From assembly GCF_001562255.1 (NCBI RefSeq), contig NZ_CP014301.1, forward strand, positions 4,309,501 to 4,373,500: a DNA stretch of 64,000 bases, given 5' to 3'. The position numbers were made by a program, and so were the translations under genes. This document shows positions 9,538 to 18,301 of the stretch, piece after piece. Within the stretch, counting starts at the first letter, position 1. Each line of letters starts with the position of its first letter. The notes under the pieces are model-generated. The model was not told the origin of the DNA and ran no database searches. It saw only the letters and a program-made list of their open reading frames with translations. The stretch is from Bosea sp. PAMC 26642 (lineage in GTDB: Bacteria; Pseudomonadota; Alphaproteobacteria; Rhizobiales; Beijerinckiaceae).

Positions 9538-9557
9538 ATATAAAGATGTCTTTATGT
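9538..9557 (-). promoter_or_regulatory. Candidate SahR-like operator upstream of ahcY
   Basis: ATATAAAGATGTCTTTATGT is a 20-base near-palindrome (8 of 10 positions symmetrical; the core ATAAAGA/TCTTTAT is perfect with a 2-base spacer). It is strikingly AT-rich in this genome and lies 74-93 bases upstream of the ahcY start. SahR, an ArsR-family SAH-responsive repressor of proteobacterial methionine-cycle genes, is the best candidate binder from memory of its palindromic sites. No sahR gene is in the window. Confidence 0.55.
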
Positions 9558-9628
9558 GTTGGTGTGCTAGTAAGGCCGGCGCGCGCCGTGGCACTCGGGC
9601 TTGTCCGACCGTGAAGAAAAAAGGCCGA

Positions 9629-9826
9629 TTAGGCCGCCGTCAGCGTCCGCAAATCCGCGCCGCTCGCCAGATGCTCCGACGCATCGAGAATCTCGACAGC
9701 GACGATCCGCCCCTCCGCATCGAAATCGAAGACAATGCCCGGCCGCACCTCTTCACTTTCGCTCACCGGAGCTTCGGCGAAGCGGAGATAAAGCGCATCA
9801 GCTTCAGCATCGTAGTGCGTCTTCAT
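9629..9826 (-). CDS. DUF2283 domain protein (candidate antitoxin partner)
   Basis: A 65-residue protein beginning MKTHYDAEADALYLRF with IVFDFDAEGRIVAVEIL in the middle: the compact DUF2283 fold, in which D-A-L-Y-I/L and the V-E-I-L strand are conserved. Its ATG overlaps the stop of the DUF4258 gene by four bases. DUF4258-DUF2283 pairs recur in bacterial genomes and look like toxin-antitoxin modules, but the function is not established here. A longer in-frame start exists upstream but would run antisense-like through the DUF4258 gene, so the ATGA start is preferred. Confidence 0.8.
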   Translation of the reverse strand: MKTHYDAEADALYLRFAEAPVSESEEVRPGIVFDFDAEGRIVAVEILDASEHLASGADLRTLTAA

Positions 9827-10080
9827 CGTCTGCGGCCTCGATCGAGAAACAGCGTGATCACGCGATACGCCGTATCGGACCGAACATATACCACACGCAG
9901 CACGCGTCCGTCGCGTTCGGGAACAGCGCGAAAGGCTCGCAATCGGTCCGCGTGCTTGGGGTCCTGTTCGATTGCGTCCGGTTGCAAGATCGCTTGCTCT
10001 ACCCAAGCACGCGCGATCTCCCGCTCCTGGAGCATCACCTCCGCATGGAAGGTGTAGGTGAAAGTAGCAATTGACGTCAT
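9823..10080 (-). CDS. DUF4258 domain protein (candidate RelE-like toxin)
   Basis: An 85-residue basic protein. Conserved features of DUF4258 are visible: an early YTFHAEVMLQEREI helix and RVLRVVYVRSDTAYRVITLF strands near the C-terminus. The family resembles the RelE/ParE toxin fold, and the gene is translationally coupled (4-base overlap) to a DUF2283 gene, as in presumed toxin-antitoxin operons. The order here would be toxin first. The pair sits between ahcY and ptsH, breaking the otherwise conserved rhizobial order, so it may be an insertion. The toxin role is inference only. Confidence 0.78.
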   Translation of the reverse strand: MTSIATFTYTFHAEVMLQEREIARAWVEQAILQPDAIEQDPKHADRLRAFRAVPERDGRVLRVVYVRSDTAYRVITLFLDRGRRR

Positions 10081-10196
10081 GGCAAGCGTTCCAGGATCGA
10101 GGCCTGCCTAAAGGTTCACGCTCGATCGAGATATGCACCGCACATGGCATTCCGGCCAGTTTGCGTCCGCCACGACCCGGTCAAATGTGACAGCGC

Positions 10197-10544
10197 CTAC
10201 TCCCCCTCGCCGAACCGATCCACCACCAGCGCCTCCAGAGCCTTCAGCGCCGCCTCCGCCTCGCGGCCTTTCGCCACGACCGTGATCGTCGAGCCGATGC
10301 CGGCGCCCAGCGTCAGGATGCCCATGATAGAGGTCGCGCCCACCGTCTCGCCGCAGCGGGTCACGGTGACGTCGGCGTCGAAGCCCGAGGCGCATTGCAC
10401 GAATTTCGCGGTGGCGCGGGCGTGCAGGCCCTTCTTGTTGACGATCTGGAACTCGCCGTAAATCGCCCCGGCCGGAATCTCGACGTCGGGGCAGTTGCAA
10501 TCCTCGTCGGTCTCGTCCATCGCGCCCATCGGCGTCGGCCTCAT
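10197..10544 (-). CDS. ptsH: HPr phosphocarrier protein
   Basis: A 115-residue HPr with an N-terminal extension of about 25 residues (acidic, with CNC) relative to the usual 85-90. The phosphorylatable histidine lies in GLHARATAKFV (His41 in this numbering), and the serine site that HprK would modify lies in TSIMGILTLGAG (Ser72). HPr passes phosphate from EI-Ntr to EIIA-type proteins. In rhizobia this incomplete PTS is regulatory and does not transport sugar. The start overlaps the EIIA-Man stop by four bases; internal Met6 or Met9 would give a shorter protein. It is the last gene of the chvI-chvG-hprK-EIIA-HPr cluster. Confidence 0.95.
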   Translation of the reverse strand: MRPTPMGAMDETDEDCNCPDVEIPAGAIYGEFQIVNKKGLHARATAKFVQCASGFDADVTVTRCGETVGATSIMGILTLGAGIGSTITVVAKGREAEAALKALEALVVDRFGEGE

Positions 10545-10942
10545 TTCCCGGCCAGGACGCGGCTGGCGACGGTGATGTATTTGCGGCCCGCATCCTGCGC
10601 GCTGGTCACGGCCTCGTCGAGGGTCTTTTCCTCGCGCACGCTGGCGAGTTTGATCAGCATCGGCAGGTTGACGCCGGCGACGACGTCGATGCGGCCGGGC
10701 TCCATCACCGAGATCGCGAGGTTAGAGGGCGTGCCGCCGAACATGTCGGTCAGCACGATCACGCCCCGGCCGGTCTCGACCGCCTCGACGGCGGCGATGA
10801 TGTCGCGGCGACGCCCCTCCATGTCGTCATCGGGAGCGATGGCGATGGTGGCGAGATTGGCCTGGGGGCCGACGACATGTTCGAGCGCGGCGCGGAATTC
10901 CGTCGCCAGATGCCCATGCGTCACGAGGACGAGTCCGATCAT
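10541..10942 (-). CDS. PTS EIIA component, mannose family (regulatory)
   Basis: A 133-residue EIIA-Man domain protein. The active-site histidine is His9 in LVLVTHGHLA, and VLTDMFGGTPSN is the second family signature. There is no IIB, IIC or IID gene nearby, so this is the stand-alone regulatory EIIA of the alphaproteobacterial PTS, which receives phosphate from HPr. It overlaps ptsH by four bases and follows hprK after 109 bases. In rhizobia the corresponding protein links PTS phosphorylation state to carbon use and the ChvG/ChvI pathway. Confidence 0.95.
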   Translation of the reverse strand: MIGLVLVTHGHLATEFRAALEHVVGPQANLATIAIAPDDDMEGRRRDIIAAVEAVETGRGVIVLTDMFGGTPSNLAISVMEPGRIDVVAGVNLPMLIKLASVREEKTLDEAVTSAQDAGRKYITVASRVLAGK

Positions 10943-11051
10943 TCACTATGGCGCCTGAGAGCGCTTGAAGGCGCCCGGACAAGGTCGCGGTTTATGCGGC
11001 AGGTGCGAGATATGCGCAAGCGGATCGATCGAAACTTGTTAAAATACGAGC

Positions 11052-11513
11052 TTAATCGCCGTCCAGAAACAGTCGCAAGGCAGCCAGCACCAGCCTCTCG
11101 TCGCCTGCCTGGCCAGGCACCGTCAGGCGTGGCAGGTCGATGCCGGCGAGCCGCTCGACCAGATCCTCGGGCTCCGGCATACGGGCAGGCTCTGTGCCGG
11201 CGATATCGACGATCAGCCGGACGACGACCGAGGGCAGATATGGTTCCGGTGTCAGGCCGAGTCCGCGCCGCTCGATAAGGCCTTCCAGCGGCGAGACCGG
11301 GCGGGCCAGCAGGCGGCCGCCGCAAACGGCCAGGCTAATGCGGTCGTCTCCCACGAGCCGGGCGAAACCTCCGGCCTGCTGCGCCGTTGCGATCAGCCCC
11401 AGCGCCAGCACCGACTTGCCCGCGCCCGATGCACCGCGGATCAGCACGCCAGCCTCGCCGATGGCGACGGTCGAGGCATGGATGCGGTCTGGCCCGCCGC
11501 CGCGCGCTGTCAT
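11052..11513 (-). CDS. hprK: HPr kinase/phosphorylase, short alphaproteobacterial form
   Basis: A 153-residue protein holding only the C-terminal catalytic domain of HprK, about half the length of the Firmicutes enzyme, as is usual in alphaproteobacteria. Walker A GASGAGKS is at residues 27-34 and the catalytic LVGDDRIS follows around residue 58. It phosphorylates the regulatory serine of HPr. The start ATG at 11513 is 7 bases after the chvG stop. An open frame continues upstream, but that part overlaps chvG on the same strand in another frame and shows no HprK similarity. The short spacing implies cotranscription with chvG. Confidence 0.93.
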   Translation of the reverse strand: MTARGGGPDRIHASTVAIGEAGVLIRGASGAGKSVLALGLIATAQQAGGFARLVGDDRISLAVCGGRLLARPVSPLEGLIERRGLGLTPEPYLPSVVVRLIVDIAGTEPARMPEPEDLVERLAGIDLPRLTVPGQAGDERLVLAALRLFLDGD

Positions 11514-11520
11514 GATGGGG

Positions 11521-13320
11521 TCAGGCCGCCTGTTGCACGGCCGGCAGGCGTACGACGAAGCGCGCGCCGAGCCTCGGCTTGTCGCCGTCCGGCCCGGCCG
11601 GGCCGAGCCTGTTCTCGGCATGGATCGCGCCGCGATGGGCCTCGACGATCTGCCGGGAAATCGACAGGCCCAGGCCCGAATTCTGGCCGAAACCCTCATT
11701 GGGACGGTCGGTGTAAAACCGCTCGAAGATGCGCTCCAGCGCGTGCGGCTCGATCCCTGGCCCCTCATCCTCGATGGTGATCACGACGTCGGGCCCGACG
11801 CGGGCGAGCACGACCCGCACCGGCCTGTCGGCCGGCGAGAAGGAACGCGCATTGTCGATTAGGTTGACCACGACCTGCCCCAGCCGGGAATCGTGGCCGA
11901 GCACCTGGAAGCCGGCGCGTGCCCCGGCACGCTGGCTGCGGCGCTCGGTTTCCAGTGCGATCAGGGGCTGCCCTTCGCGCCGTGTCGCGTTCTGCGCCGA
12001 AACCACGGTTTCGAGGATCTGCGCCAGGTCGATCGGCGCGGCGTCGTCGCGCGCCAGCTCCGCATCGAGGCGCGAAGCATCGGAGATGTCGGAGATGAGC
12101 CGGTCTAGCCGGCGGACATCATGCTGGATCACCTCAAGCAGGCGCCCCCGGGATTCCTCGGATTTGACGCGCGGCAGCGTTTCCACCGCGCTGCGCAGCG
12201 AGGTCAGCGGGTTCTTCAATTCATGGGCGACGTCGGCTGCAAAACTCTCGATCGCCTCGATGCGGCTGTAGAGCGCTTTCGTCATGTCGCGCAGCGAGCC
12301 CGAGAGATGGCCGATCTCGTCGTGGCGGCTGGCGAAATCGGGGATCTGCTCCCGGGATTTCAAGCCCTTGCGAACGCGCTGGGCCGCGTCGGCGAGCTTG
12401 CGGATCGGCTCGGCGATGGTGCCGGCGAGCAAGACGGAGAGCACGATCATCACGCCCGCCGCGACGGCGAAAACCTGGAAGATGGCATAGCGCTCCGAGG
12501 CGATGATGGCGTCGATGTCGCCGCCCTGCGTCGAGAGCAGCAGCGCGCCCTTCACCGTCCGGAAGCGCTGGACCGGCACGGCAACGGAGACGATGGTCTG
12601 GCCGCGCGTATTGACGCGCACGACGCTGGCCGGCGTGCCGTTCAGCGCTCGCGCCACCTCCGTATAGGCGCGGCCATTGGCGTTCTCGAAATCGTCATAG
12701 GTCGGGACGTCGGCCTTGCCGAGACGGTTGCGCAGCAGGTTCCAGGTGCGCTCCAGCAGAGGCGGCTCGTCGCGCTCGCCGACGCGCGGCAGATCGAGCC
12801 GCAGCACGTCGCCGCGCGAATAAAGATTGCGTGAATCCAGCGTCAGCAGCCCGTCCTTGTCGTAGATGCGGGCACGCGTCTTGGTCGGCGTCACCAGCCG
12901 GCGCAGCAGCGGCGCGACCTTTTCGGGATTGATCGAGAAATCGAGAGGGTCTTCGGCGATGCCGGCGCTCTCCCCGGCCTGGAGCTGCAGCAGCTTGTCG
13001 GGATCGATGGTGATCGTGTCGGTCTCGACCGTGGCCGAGGCCGAGATCGCGCCGGCGATGATTTCGCCTTGGGTGAGCAGGCTCTGGACCCGTGCTTCGA
13101 TGAGGCCCTCGCGGAACTGGTTGAGGTAGAGGAAGCCCACCAGCAGTGCCACCAGGCCGCCGAGGTTGAGTACGACGATGCGGCGCGTCAGGCTGGAAGC
13201 CGCACGCGACGAGATGGCGCGCCAGGTCCGGCGGCCGAAAACGAGCACGCGCTTGCGCAGGGCCGAGGTCGCGCGCGGCTTGCGTTGGGTCGTTGGACGC
13301 TGGTCCTCGATCGTCGCCAT
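11521..13320 (-). CDS. chvG: Sensor histidine kinase ChvG/ExoS
   Basis: A 599-residue membrane kinase. A first membrane segment (about 48-67) and a second (about 279-300) enclose a periplasmic sensor domain of roughly 210 residues. A HAMP region follows, then the phospho-accepting His366 in ADVAHELKNPLTS and the ATPase boxes NLIDNARSFS, DEGPGIEP and SGLGLSIS. ChvG with ChvI responds to acid and envelope signals and controls exopolysaccharide, motility and carbon metabolism in rhizobia and Agrobacterium. It lies 37 bases after chvI and 7 before hprK, in the conserved order. Unlike DivL at 5225-7696, its H-box histidine is present. Confidence 0.96.
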   Translation of the reverse strand: MATIEDQRPTTQRKPRATSALRKRVLVFGRRTWRAISSRAASSLTRRIVVLNLGGLVALLVGFLYLNQFREGLIEARVQSLLTQGEIIAGAISASATVETDTITIDPDKLLQLQAGESAGIAEDPLDFSINPEKVAPLLRRLVTPTKTRARIYDKDGLLTLDSRNLYSRGDVLRLDLPRVGERDEPPLLERTWNLLRNRLGKADVPTYDDFENANGRAYTEVARALNGTPASVVRVNTRGQTIVSVAVPVQRFRTVKGALLLSTQGGDIDAIIASERYAIFQVFAVAAGVMIVLSVLLAGTIAEPIRKLADAAQRVRKGLKSREQIPDFASRHDEIGHLSGSLRDMTKALYSRIEAIESFAADVAHELKNPLTSLRSAVETLPRVKSEESRGRLLEVIQHDVRRLDRLISDISDASRLDAELARDDAAPIDLAQILETVVSAQNATRREGQPLIALETERRSQRAGARAGFQVLGHDSRLGQVVVNLIDNARSFSPADRPVRVVLARVGPDVVITIEDEGPGIEPHALERIFERFYTDRPNEGFGQNSGLGLSISRQIVEAHRGAIHAENRLGPAGPDGDKPRLGARFVVRLPAVQQAA

Positions 13321-13357
13321 CGCTGCGAAGTGCCTGCCTTCCGTATCGAGGCCGCGC

Positions 13358-14059
13358 TCAGCCTTCCTTGAAGCGATAGCCGACGCCGTACAAGGTCTCG
13401 ATCATATCGAAGTCGATATCGACCTGATTGAACTTCTTGCGCAGGCGCTTGATGTGGCTGTCGATGGTGCGGTCGTCGACATAGACCTCGTCGTCATAGG
13501 CGGCGTCCATCAGCGCGTTGCGGCTCTTCACCACGCCGGGGCGTTGCGCCAGCGACTGCAGGATCAGGAATTCCGTGACGGTCAGCGTGACCGGCTCGCC
13601 CTTCCAGGTGCAGGTGTGGCGCTCGGGGTCCATGCGCAGCAGGCCGCGCTCCAGCGCCTTGGCGTCCTCGGGACGGGCAGGCGTGCTGGTGTCCTTGGCG
13701 CCGGAGCGGCGCAGGATCGCCTTGACGCGCTCGACCAGCAGGCGCTGCGAGAACGGCTTCCGGATGAAGTCGTCGGCGCCCATCTTCAGCCCGAAGAGCT
13801 CGTCGATCTCCTCGTCCTTCGAAGTCAGGAAGATCACCGGCAGGTCGGATTTCTGGCGCAGGCGGCGCAGCAGCTCCATTCCGTCCATCCGCGGCATCTT
13901 GATGTCGAAGATCGCCAGATCCGGTGGGTTCTGCTTCAGCCCGTCGAGTGCTGTCGCACCGTCCGTATAGGTCATGATGCGGTAGCCCTCGGCCTCGAGC
14001 GCAATGGAAACCGAGGTCAGGATGTTACGGTCGTCATCGACCAGCGCAATGGTTGGCAT
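13358..14059 (-). CDS. chvI: Response regulator ChvI
   Basis: A 233-residue OmpR-family regulator. The receiver begins [12 protein letters not shown], with the phospho-acceptor Asp52 in [13 protein letters not shown]. The C-terminal winged helix ends with [14 protein letters not shown] and [13 protein letters not shown] placed the start at ATG 14059, because the extra 25 residues of the longer frame show no receiver similarity. It is the first gene of the chvI-chvG-hprK-EIIA-ptsH cluster and is divergent from the HugZ-like gene across 142 bases, where the promoter must lie. Confidence 0.97.
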   Translation of the reverse strand: MPTIALVDDDRNILTSVSIALEAEGYRIMTYTDGATALDGLKQNPPDLAIFDIKMPRMDGMELLRRLRQKSDLPVIFLTSKDEEIDELFGLKMGADDFIRKPFSQRLLVERVKAILRRSGAKDTSTPARPEDAKALERGLLRMDPERHTCTWKGEPVTLTVTEFLILQSLAQRPGVVKSRNALMDAAYDDEVYVDDRTIDSHIKRLRKKFNQVDIDFDMIETLYGVGYRFKEG

Positions 14060-14201
14060 AAGCTCTTTGTCTCTTGGCCGCGTTGCAATAAACAGGTCCA
14101 CTCCCGTGAGAGAGCGGCCAAACCGTGGCTGCAATCTAGCAACGGCAAGGCGGTTTGCCTATGTCTTGCCCTGAAGAAGAGCTCGCAGGGGCAGAGGTTC
14201 C

Positions 14202-14993
14202 ATGGCGCAAGCCCCAGCAAGCTCCGAGCCGGACGCTCCGGAGCAGCCGCGCGACCCGATCCGACCGACCGACGACACGGCGCGGACTCTGGCCCGCAGC
14301 CTCGTCAGGAGCGCACGTTTCGGCATGTTGGCAACGCTCGGCGGCGACGGTCACCCCGCCGCCAGCCTGACCACTGTGGCGACCGATAGCGACGGCACGC
14401 CGCTGATCCTGGTCTCGGCGCTTTCAGCCCATACCGGCCATCTCATCGCAGATCCGCGCGCCTCGCTCCTGATCGCGCCGGGCGGCAAGGGCGACCCGCT
14501 CGCCCATGCCCGCATCACCCTGAAGGTGCGGGCCAGGCGGATCGAGCGCGCGACGCCCGAGGGCCAACGCATTCGAAGGCGCTTCCTGGCGCGCCAGCCT
14601 AAGGCCGCGCTCTACGTCGATTTCGGCGATTTCTCGTTCTTTTCACTGGCGATCGAGGCTGCGAGCCTGAATGGCGGCTTCGCCCGGGCCTATGCGCTGA
14701 CGCCCGGCGATATCCTCAGTGAGGCGACGAAGGTCGAGGCAATCTCGCCGATCGAGGAGAGCGCCGTCGCCCATATGAACGCGGACCACGCCGATGCGGT
14801 CCGGCTCTGCGCTACGGCGCTGCTGCGCGGGCGCGCCGGAGCCTGGCGCGTCACAGGCCTCGATCCCGACGGGGCTGACCTCGCGCTTGGCGACTCGGTG
14901 TTGCGCCTGCCCTTTCCCGAGCTGGTCGCGGAGCCTGCCGATCTGCGCCGCGTCCTGGCGCAGCTTGCCGCCAAAGCGCGTGCCGCCGGCTGA
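14202..14993 (+). CDS. HugZ-like pyridoxamine-phosphate-oxidase-fold protein with DUF2470
   Basis: A 263-residue protein with a split-barrel flavin-reductase-like domain (about residues 25-165; ARFGMLATLGGDGHPAAS near the start) and a C-terminal DUF2470 domain (about 180-258; EESAVAHMNADHADAV). This pairing is typical of the HugZ/HutZ haem-utilisation family and of related PNPOx-like proteins. Haem oxygenase activity is plausible, but no haem-uptake genes are near, so I keep the call at family level. It is divergent from chvI. Confidence 0.88.
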   Translation: MAQAPASSEPDAPEQPRDPIRPTDDTARTLARSLVRSARFGMLATLGGDGHPAASLTTVATDSDGTPLILVSALSAHTGHLIADPRASLLIAPGGKGDPLAHARITLKVRARRIERATPEGQRIRRRFLARQPKAALYVDFGDFSFFSLAIEAASLNGGFARAYALTPGDILSEATKVEAISPIEESAVAHMNADHADAVRLCATALLRGRAGAWRVTGLDPDGADLALGDSVLRLPFPELVAEPADLRRVLAQLAAKARAAG

Positions 14994-15201
14994 GCGCTGA
15001 TTCACCAAGCCCGCTTAATTCAATGGATTTAAATCGGATTTTCCCGCTTCAGGACTTTCCGCCGGCTTGAGCCGCCGTCATCATGAGCCTAATGACGCTG
15101 CCACCGAATTTCGAACCCATCGTCTGTGCAGCCACCTTTTGACGGTGCATCTTTGACTATAACGCCCGCGACCCGATCGGTCGCGCGTCGGGAGGACTAA
15201 A

Positions 15202-16812
15202 GTGGAGACCATCGGTCAGTTCAACGCCGCCCACGGCGCCGAGACGTTCGGCTTCCGCAACCTGAAATCCGTCTCCTGGAACCTGCACGCGCCGCAGCTC
15301 TATGAGGTCGCGCTGAAGCGAGGCGAAGGCGAACTCGCCAGCGGCGGCGCGCTTTGCGCCGATACCGGAACACACACCGGCCGCTCCCCCAAGGACAAGT
15401 TCACGGTGCGCGACGCGCAGACCGAATCCACGATCTGGTGGGACAACAACAATGCGATGTCGCCGGAGCATTTCGAGACGCTGCTCGCCGATTTCATCGC
15501 TCATGCCGAGGGCAAGGGCCTGTTCGCGCAAGATCTCTATGGCGGGGCCGATCCGGCCCATCGCGTCAAGGCGCGCGTCTTCACTGAATTCGCCTGGCAC
15601 TCGCTGTTCATTCGCAACCTGCTGATCCGCCCCGAGGCGGAGGACATCGCCGGCTACGTCCCGGAACTGACCATCGTCGACCTGCCGAGCTTCAAGGCCG
15701 ACCCTGCGCGCCATGGCTGCCGCAGCGAGACCGTGATCGCGATCGACTTCACCCGCAAGATCGTCCTGATCGGCGGCTCGGCCTATGCCGGCGAGATGAA
15801 GAAGTCGGTCTTCACCTATCTGAACTACACGCTGCCGGCCAAGGGCGTGGTGCCGATGCACTGCTCCGCCAATGTCGGCTCCAAGGACGATTCCGCGATC
15901 TTCTTCGGCCTCTCGGGAACCGGCAAGACCACGCTCTCGGCCGATCCCGACCGCACGCTGATCGGCGACGACGAGCATGGCTGGTCGAAGAACGGCATCT
16001 TCAATTTCGAGGGCGGCTGCTACGCCAAGACGATCAAGCTCTCGGCCGAGGCCGAGCCGCAGATCTATGCCGCCTCGCAGCGCTTTGGCACGGTGCTGGA
16101 AAACATCGTGATGGACCCGCTGACCCGCGAGGTCGATTTCGACGACGGCAGCAAGACCGAGAACACCCGCTCGGCCTATCCGCTCGACTTCATCCCCAAC
16201 GCCTCGCGCACCGGCCGGGCCGGAGTCCCTAAGAACATCGTGATGCTGACGGCGGATGCCTTCGGCGTGATGCCGCCGATCGCCAAGCTGACCCCGGCCG
16301 AGGCGATGTACCACTTCCTCTCCGGCTACACCGCCAAGGTCGCCGGCACCGAGCGTGGGCTCGTCGGCGTCGAGCCGGAATTCTCGACCTGCTTCGGCTC
16401 GCCCTTCCTGCCACGCCACCCGTCAGAATACGCCAACCTGCTGCGTGACTTCATCGCCAAGCACCATGTCGATTGCTGGCTGGTGAACACCGGCTGGACC
16501 GGCGGCAAATACGGCGTCGGCCGGCGGATGCCGATCCGGGTGACGCGCCGGCTGCTGACGGCGGCGCTCGACGGCTCGCTCAACCGCGCCGATTTCCGCC
16601 GCGACCCCTATTTCGGCTTCGCGGTGCCGACCTCGGTGCCCGGCGTCGAGCCGCACATCCTGTATCCGGTCAAGACCTGGCAGGACAAGGCGGCCTTCTC
16701 CGAGACGGCCAAGAACCTCGTCGCCATGTTCGCCGAGAATTTCAAGCGCTTCGAGGGCCATGTCGACGATGCGGTGAAAGCCGCCGCGCCGGCGAACTCG
16801 CTGGCGGCGTGA
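15202..16812 (+). CDS. pckA: Phosphoenolpyruvate carboxykinase (ATP)
   Basis: A 536-residue ATP-dependent PEPCK, full length, converting oxaloacetate to PEP as the entry step of gluconeogenesis. The kinase P-loop GLSGTGKTT is at residues 236-244, followed by [11 protein letters not shown] at 251-261. The start is GTG at 15202, supported by GGAGGA at 15191-15196 with 5 bases between. The gene is divergent from chvI with the HugZ-like gene between, the usual rhizobial neighbourhood; in rhizobia pckA expression is tied to ChvI. A repeat copy lies 32 bases after the stop. Confidence 0.98.
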   Translation: METIGQFNAAHGAETFGFRNLKSVSWNLHAPQLYEVALKRGEGELASGGALCADTGTHTGRSPKDKFTVRDAQTESTIWWDNNNAMSPEHFETLLADFIAHAEGKGLFAQDLYGGADPAHRVKARVFTEFAWHSLFIRNLLIRPEAEDIAGYVPELTIVDLPSFKADPARHGCRSETVIAIDFTRKIVLIGGSAYAGEMKKSVFTYLNYTLPAKGVVPMHCSANVGSKDDSAIFFGLSGTGKTTLSADPDRTLIGDDEHGWSKNGIFNFEGGCYAKTIKLSAEAEPQIYAASQRFGTVLENIVMDPLTREVDFDDGSKTENTRSAYPLDFIPNASRTGRAGVPKNIVMLTADAFGVMPPIAKLTPAEAMYHFLSGYTAKVAGTERGLVGVEPEFSTCFGSPFLPRHPSEYANLLRDFIAKHHVDCWLVNTGWTGGKYGVGRRMPIRVTRRLLTAALDGSLNRADFRRDPYFGFAVPTSVPGVEPHILYPVKTWQDKAAFSETAKNLVAMFAENFKRFEGHVDDAVKAAAPANSLAA

Positions 16813-16844
16813 AGCGGGCATCGAGGTTCGGCGTAGCACTCGCC

Positions 16845-16951
16845 GTCATCCCGGACGCAGCGAAGCGGAGATCCGGGATCCATCGTAAAGTGCTGCGGTG
16901 CTCTATGATGGATTCCGGATCGGCGCTGCTTCGCCGCTTGTCCGGAATGAC
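16845..16951. repeat. Intergenic palindromic repeat, copy 2
   Basis: A 107-base element, GTCATCCCGGA to CCGGAATGAC, in the same orientation as the copy at 3551-3656 and differing by scattered substitutions, mainly in the central loop. It lies between pckA and the DUF4105 gene and could act as a transcript-end hairpin for pckA. Upstream in-frame extension of the DUF4105 gene into this element is an artefact of the repeat. Confidence 0.85.
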
Positions 16952-16966
16952 GGAGCAACCCGCGCC

Positions 16967-17962
16967 ATGATCCTCGCCTTCCGCCTCCTCGCCACGCTCG
17001 TCATCCTCGGCGCGACGGCGTGGGCTTCCGGCCTGCTGTTCTTCCGGCTGGCCGGCAGCATGGCGACGATCGCCGCGGTCGGCTTCGGACTGGCGGGATT
17101 GGCCGGCGCAACGGGCCTCTGGACCGGCGCGGCGCGGCTGCCGCTCTCCTTTGCCGTCCTTTTCGTCAGCCTTCTCGGCTGGTGGAGCGGGCTGGCGCCC
17201 TCGCATCAGCGCAACTGGATTCCCGAGCTTGCCCGGCTGCCGCAGATCGTGCGCGAGGGCGATGTGCTGACCGTGTCGAACCTGCGCAACTTCCGCTGGC
17301 GTACGGAAACCGACTACGACCAGAATTGGGAAACCCGGCGCTACGATCTGAGCAAGGTCGAAGGCATCGACCTGTTCCTGTCCTACTGGTCGGGCGAGGC
17401 TATCGCGCATCTTCTCGTCAGCTTCACCTTCCGGGACGCCGATCCGCTGACCTTCTCGATCGAGGTCAGGCGCGAGACGACCGAAGAATGGTCGGCGCTG
17501 GCGGGTTTCTTCCGAACCTATGAGATGGCCTATGTCGCAGCCAGCGAGCGCGATGTCGTGGGGCTGCGCAGCCATGCCCGCAAGGAGGATGTCCGGCTGT
17601 TCCGGATCGCCGCGACGCCGCAGCAGGCGCGCGACGTGCTGCTGGCCTATGTCGCCGACGTCAACCGGCTGGCGGCGGAGCCGCGCTGGTATAACACGCT
17701 GACGACCAACTGCACGACGGTGGTCTACACGCTGGTCGGCTCGGTCGCGCCCGCCTGGAAATTCTCGCTGCCGCTCGATCCGCGCGTGCTGCTCTCGGGC
17801 TACCTGCCGGGCTATCTGCATCGCATCGGGGCGGTGCGCACCGACATCCCGCTCGAAGAGCTCGTTCGGCAGGCTCGGATCGGCGAGAGGGCGCGGACGG
17901 TGGCGCTCGACGATCCGAATTTCTCCGCGAAGATTCGCGAAGGCGTGCCGCCGGGGCGGTAG
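16967..17962 (+). CDS. DUF4105 (Lnb N-terminal periplasmic-like) membrane protein
   Basis: A 331-residue protein with an N-terminal block of two to three hydrophobic segments (about residues 1-80) and a C-terminal periplasmic DUF4105 domain. The domain shows FLSYWSGEAIAHLLVSF and NTLTTNCTTVVYTLV. The NC(T/S) cysteine and the histidine of the first motif are in the places expected for the papain-like Lnb N-terminal fold. I chose ATG 16967 because longer starts fall inside the repeat. The substrate is unknown. The gene appears to be alone. Confidence 0.85.
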   Translation: MILAFRLLATLVILGATAWASGLLFFRLAGSMATIAAVGFGLAGLAGATGLWTGAARLPLSFAVLFVSLLGWWSGLAPSHQRNWIPELARLPQIVREGDVLTVSNLRNFRWRTETDYDQNWETRRYDLSKVEGIDLFLSYWSGEAIAHLLVSFTFRDADPLTFSIEVRRETTEEWSALAGFFRTYEMAYVAASERDVVGLRSHARKEDVRLFRIAATPQQARDVLLAYVADVNRLAAEPRWYNTLTTNCTTVVYTLVGSVAPAWKFSLPLDPRVLLSGYLPGYLHRIGAVRTDIPLEELVRQARIGERARTVALDDPNFSAKIREGVPPGR

Positions 17963-17966
17963 CGGA

Positions 17967-18182
17967 TCAGGAGTGCTTGCCGCTTCTAAGCGAACGTCTT
18001 CGCATCAGAAACCAGATTAACAGCCGAATGATCAGATAGATGATCGGCAGCAAAGCGTAAACGTAAACTGGCACACCAAATGGCGGGCCTTTCGAGACGT
18101 CAATAAAGGATTGTGCGACGACGAAGAACAGCATCGCGACGCTGATTACGATGACAAGGATGAATTCCAGCACATTGATCAT
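17967..18182 (-). CDS. Small two-helix membrane protein, unknown
   Basis: A 71-residue protein with two clear hydrophobic segments, VLEFILVIVISVAMLFFVVA and VYVYALLPIIYLIIRLLIWF, and a basic C-terminus (RRRSLRSGKHS). A good ribosome site (AAGGGAG on the minus strand) precedes ATG 18182 by about 9 bases. Base composition is clearly more AT-rich than its neighbours. It is convergent with the DUF4105 gene (4-base gap). I recognise no family. Confidence 0.6.
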   Translation of the reverse strand: MINVLEFILVIVISVAMLFFVVAQSFIDVSKGPPFGVPVYVYALLPIIYLIIRLLIWFLMRRRSLRSGKHS

Positions 18183-18301
18183 GAGTGCTGACTCCCTTGA
18201 TGGTCGGCTTGTCCCGACCATTGACGTCTTCGGTTATGCCAATCTCGACGTAGTAAGGGCTGGGTGCGAGACAAGCCCGAGCAGGACGGCAGTGTTTGAT
18301 C

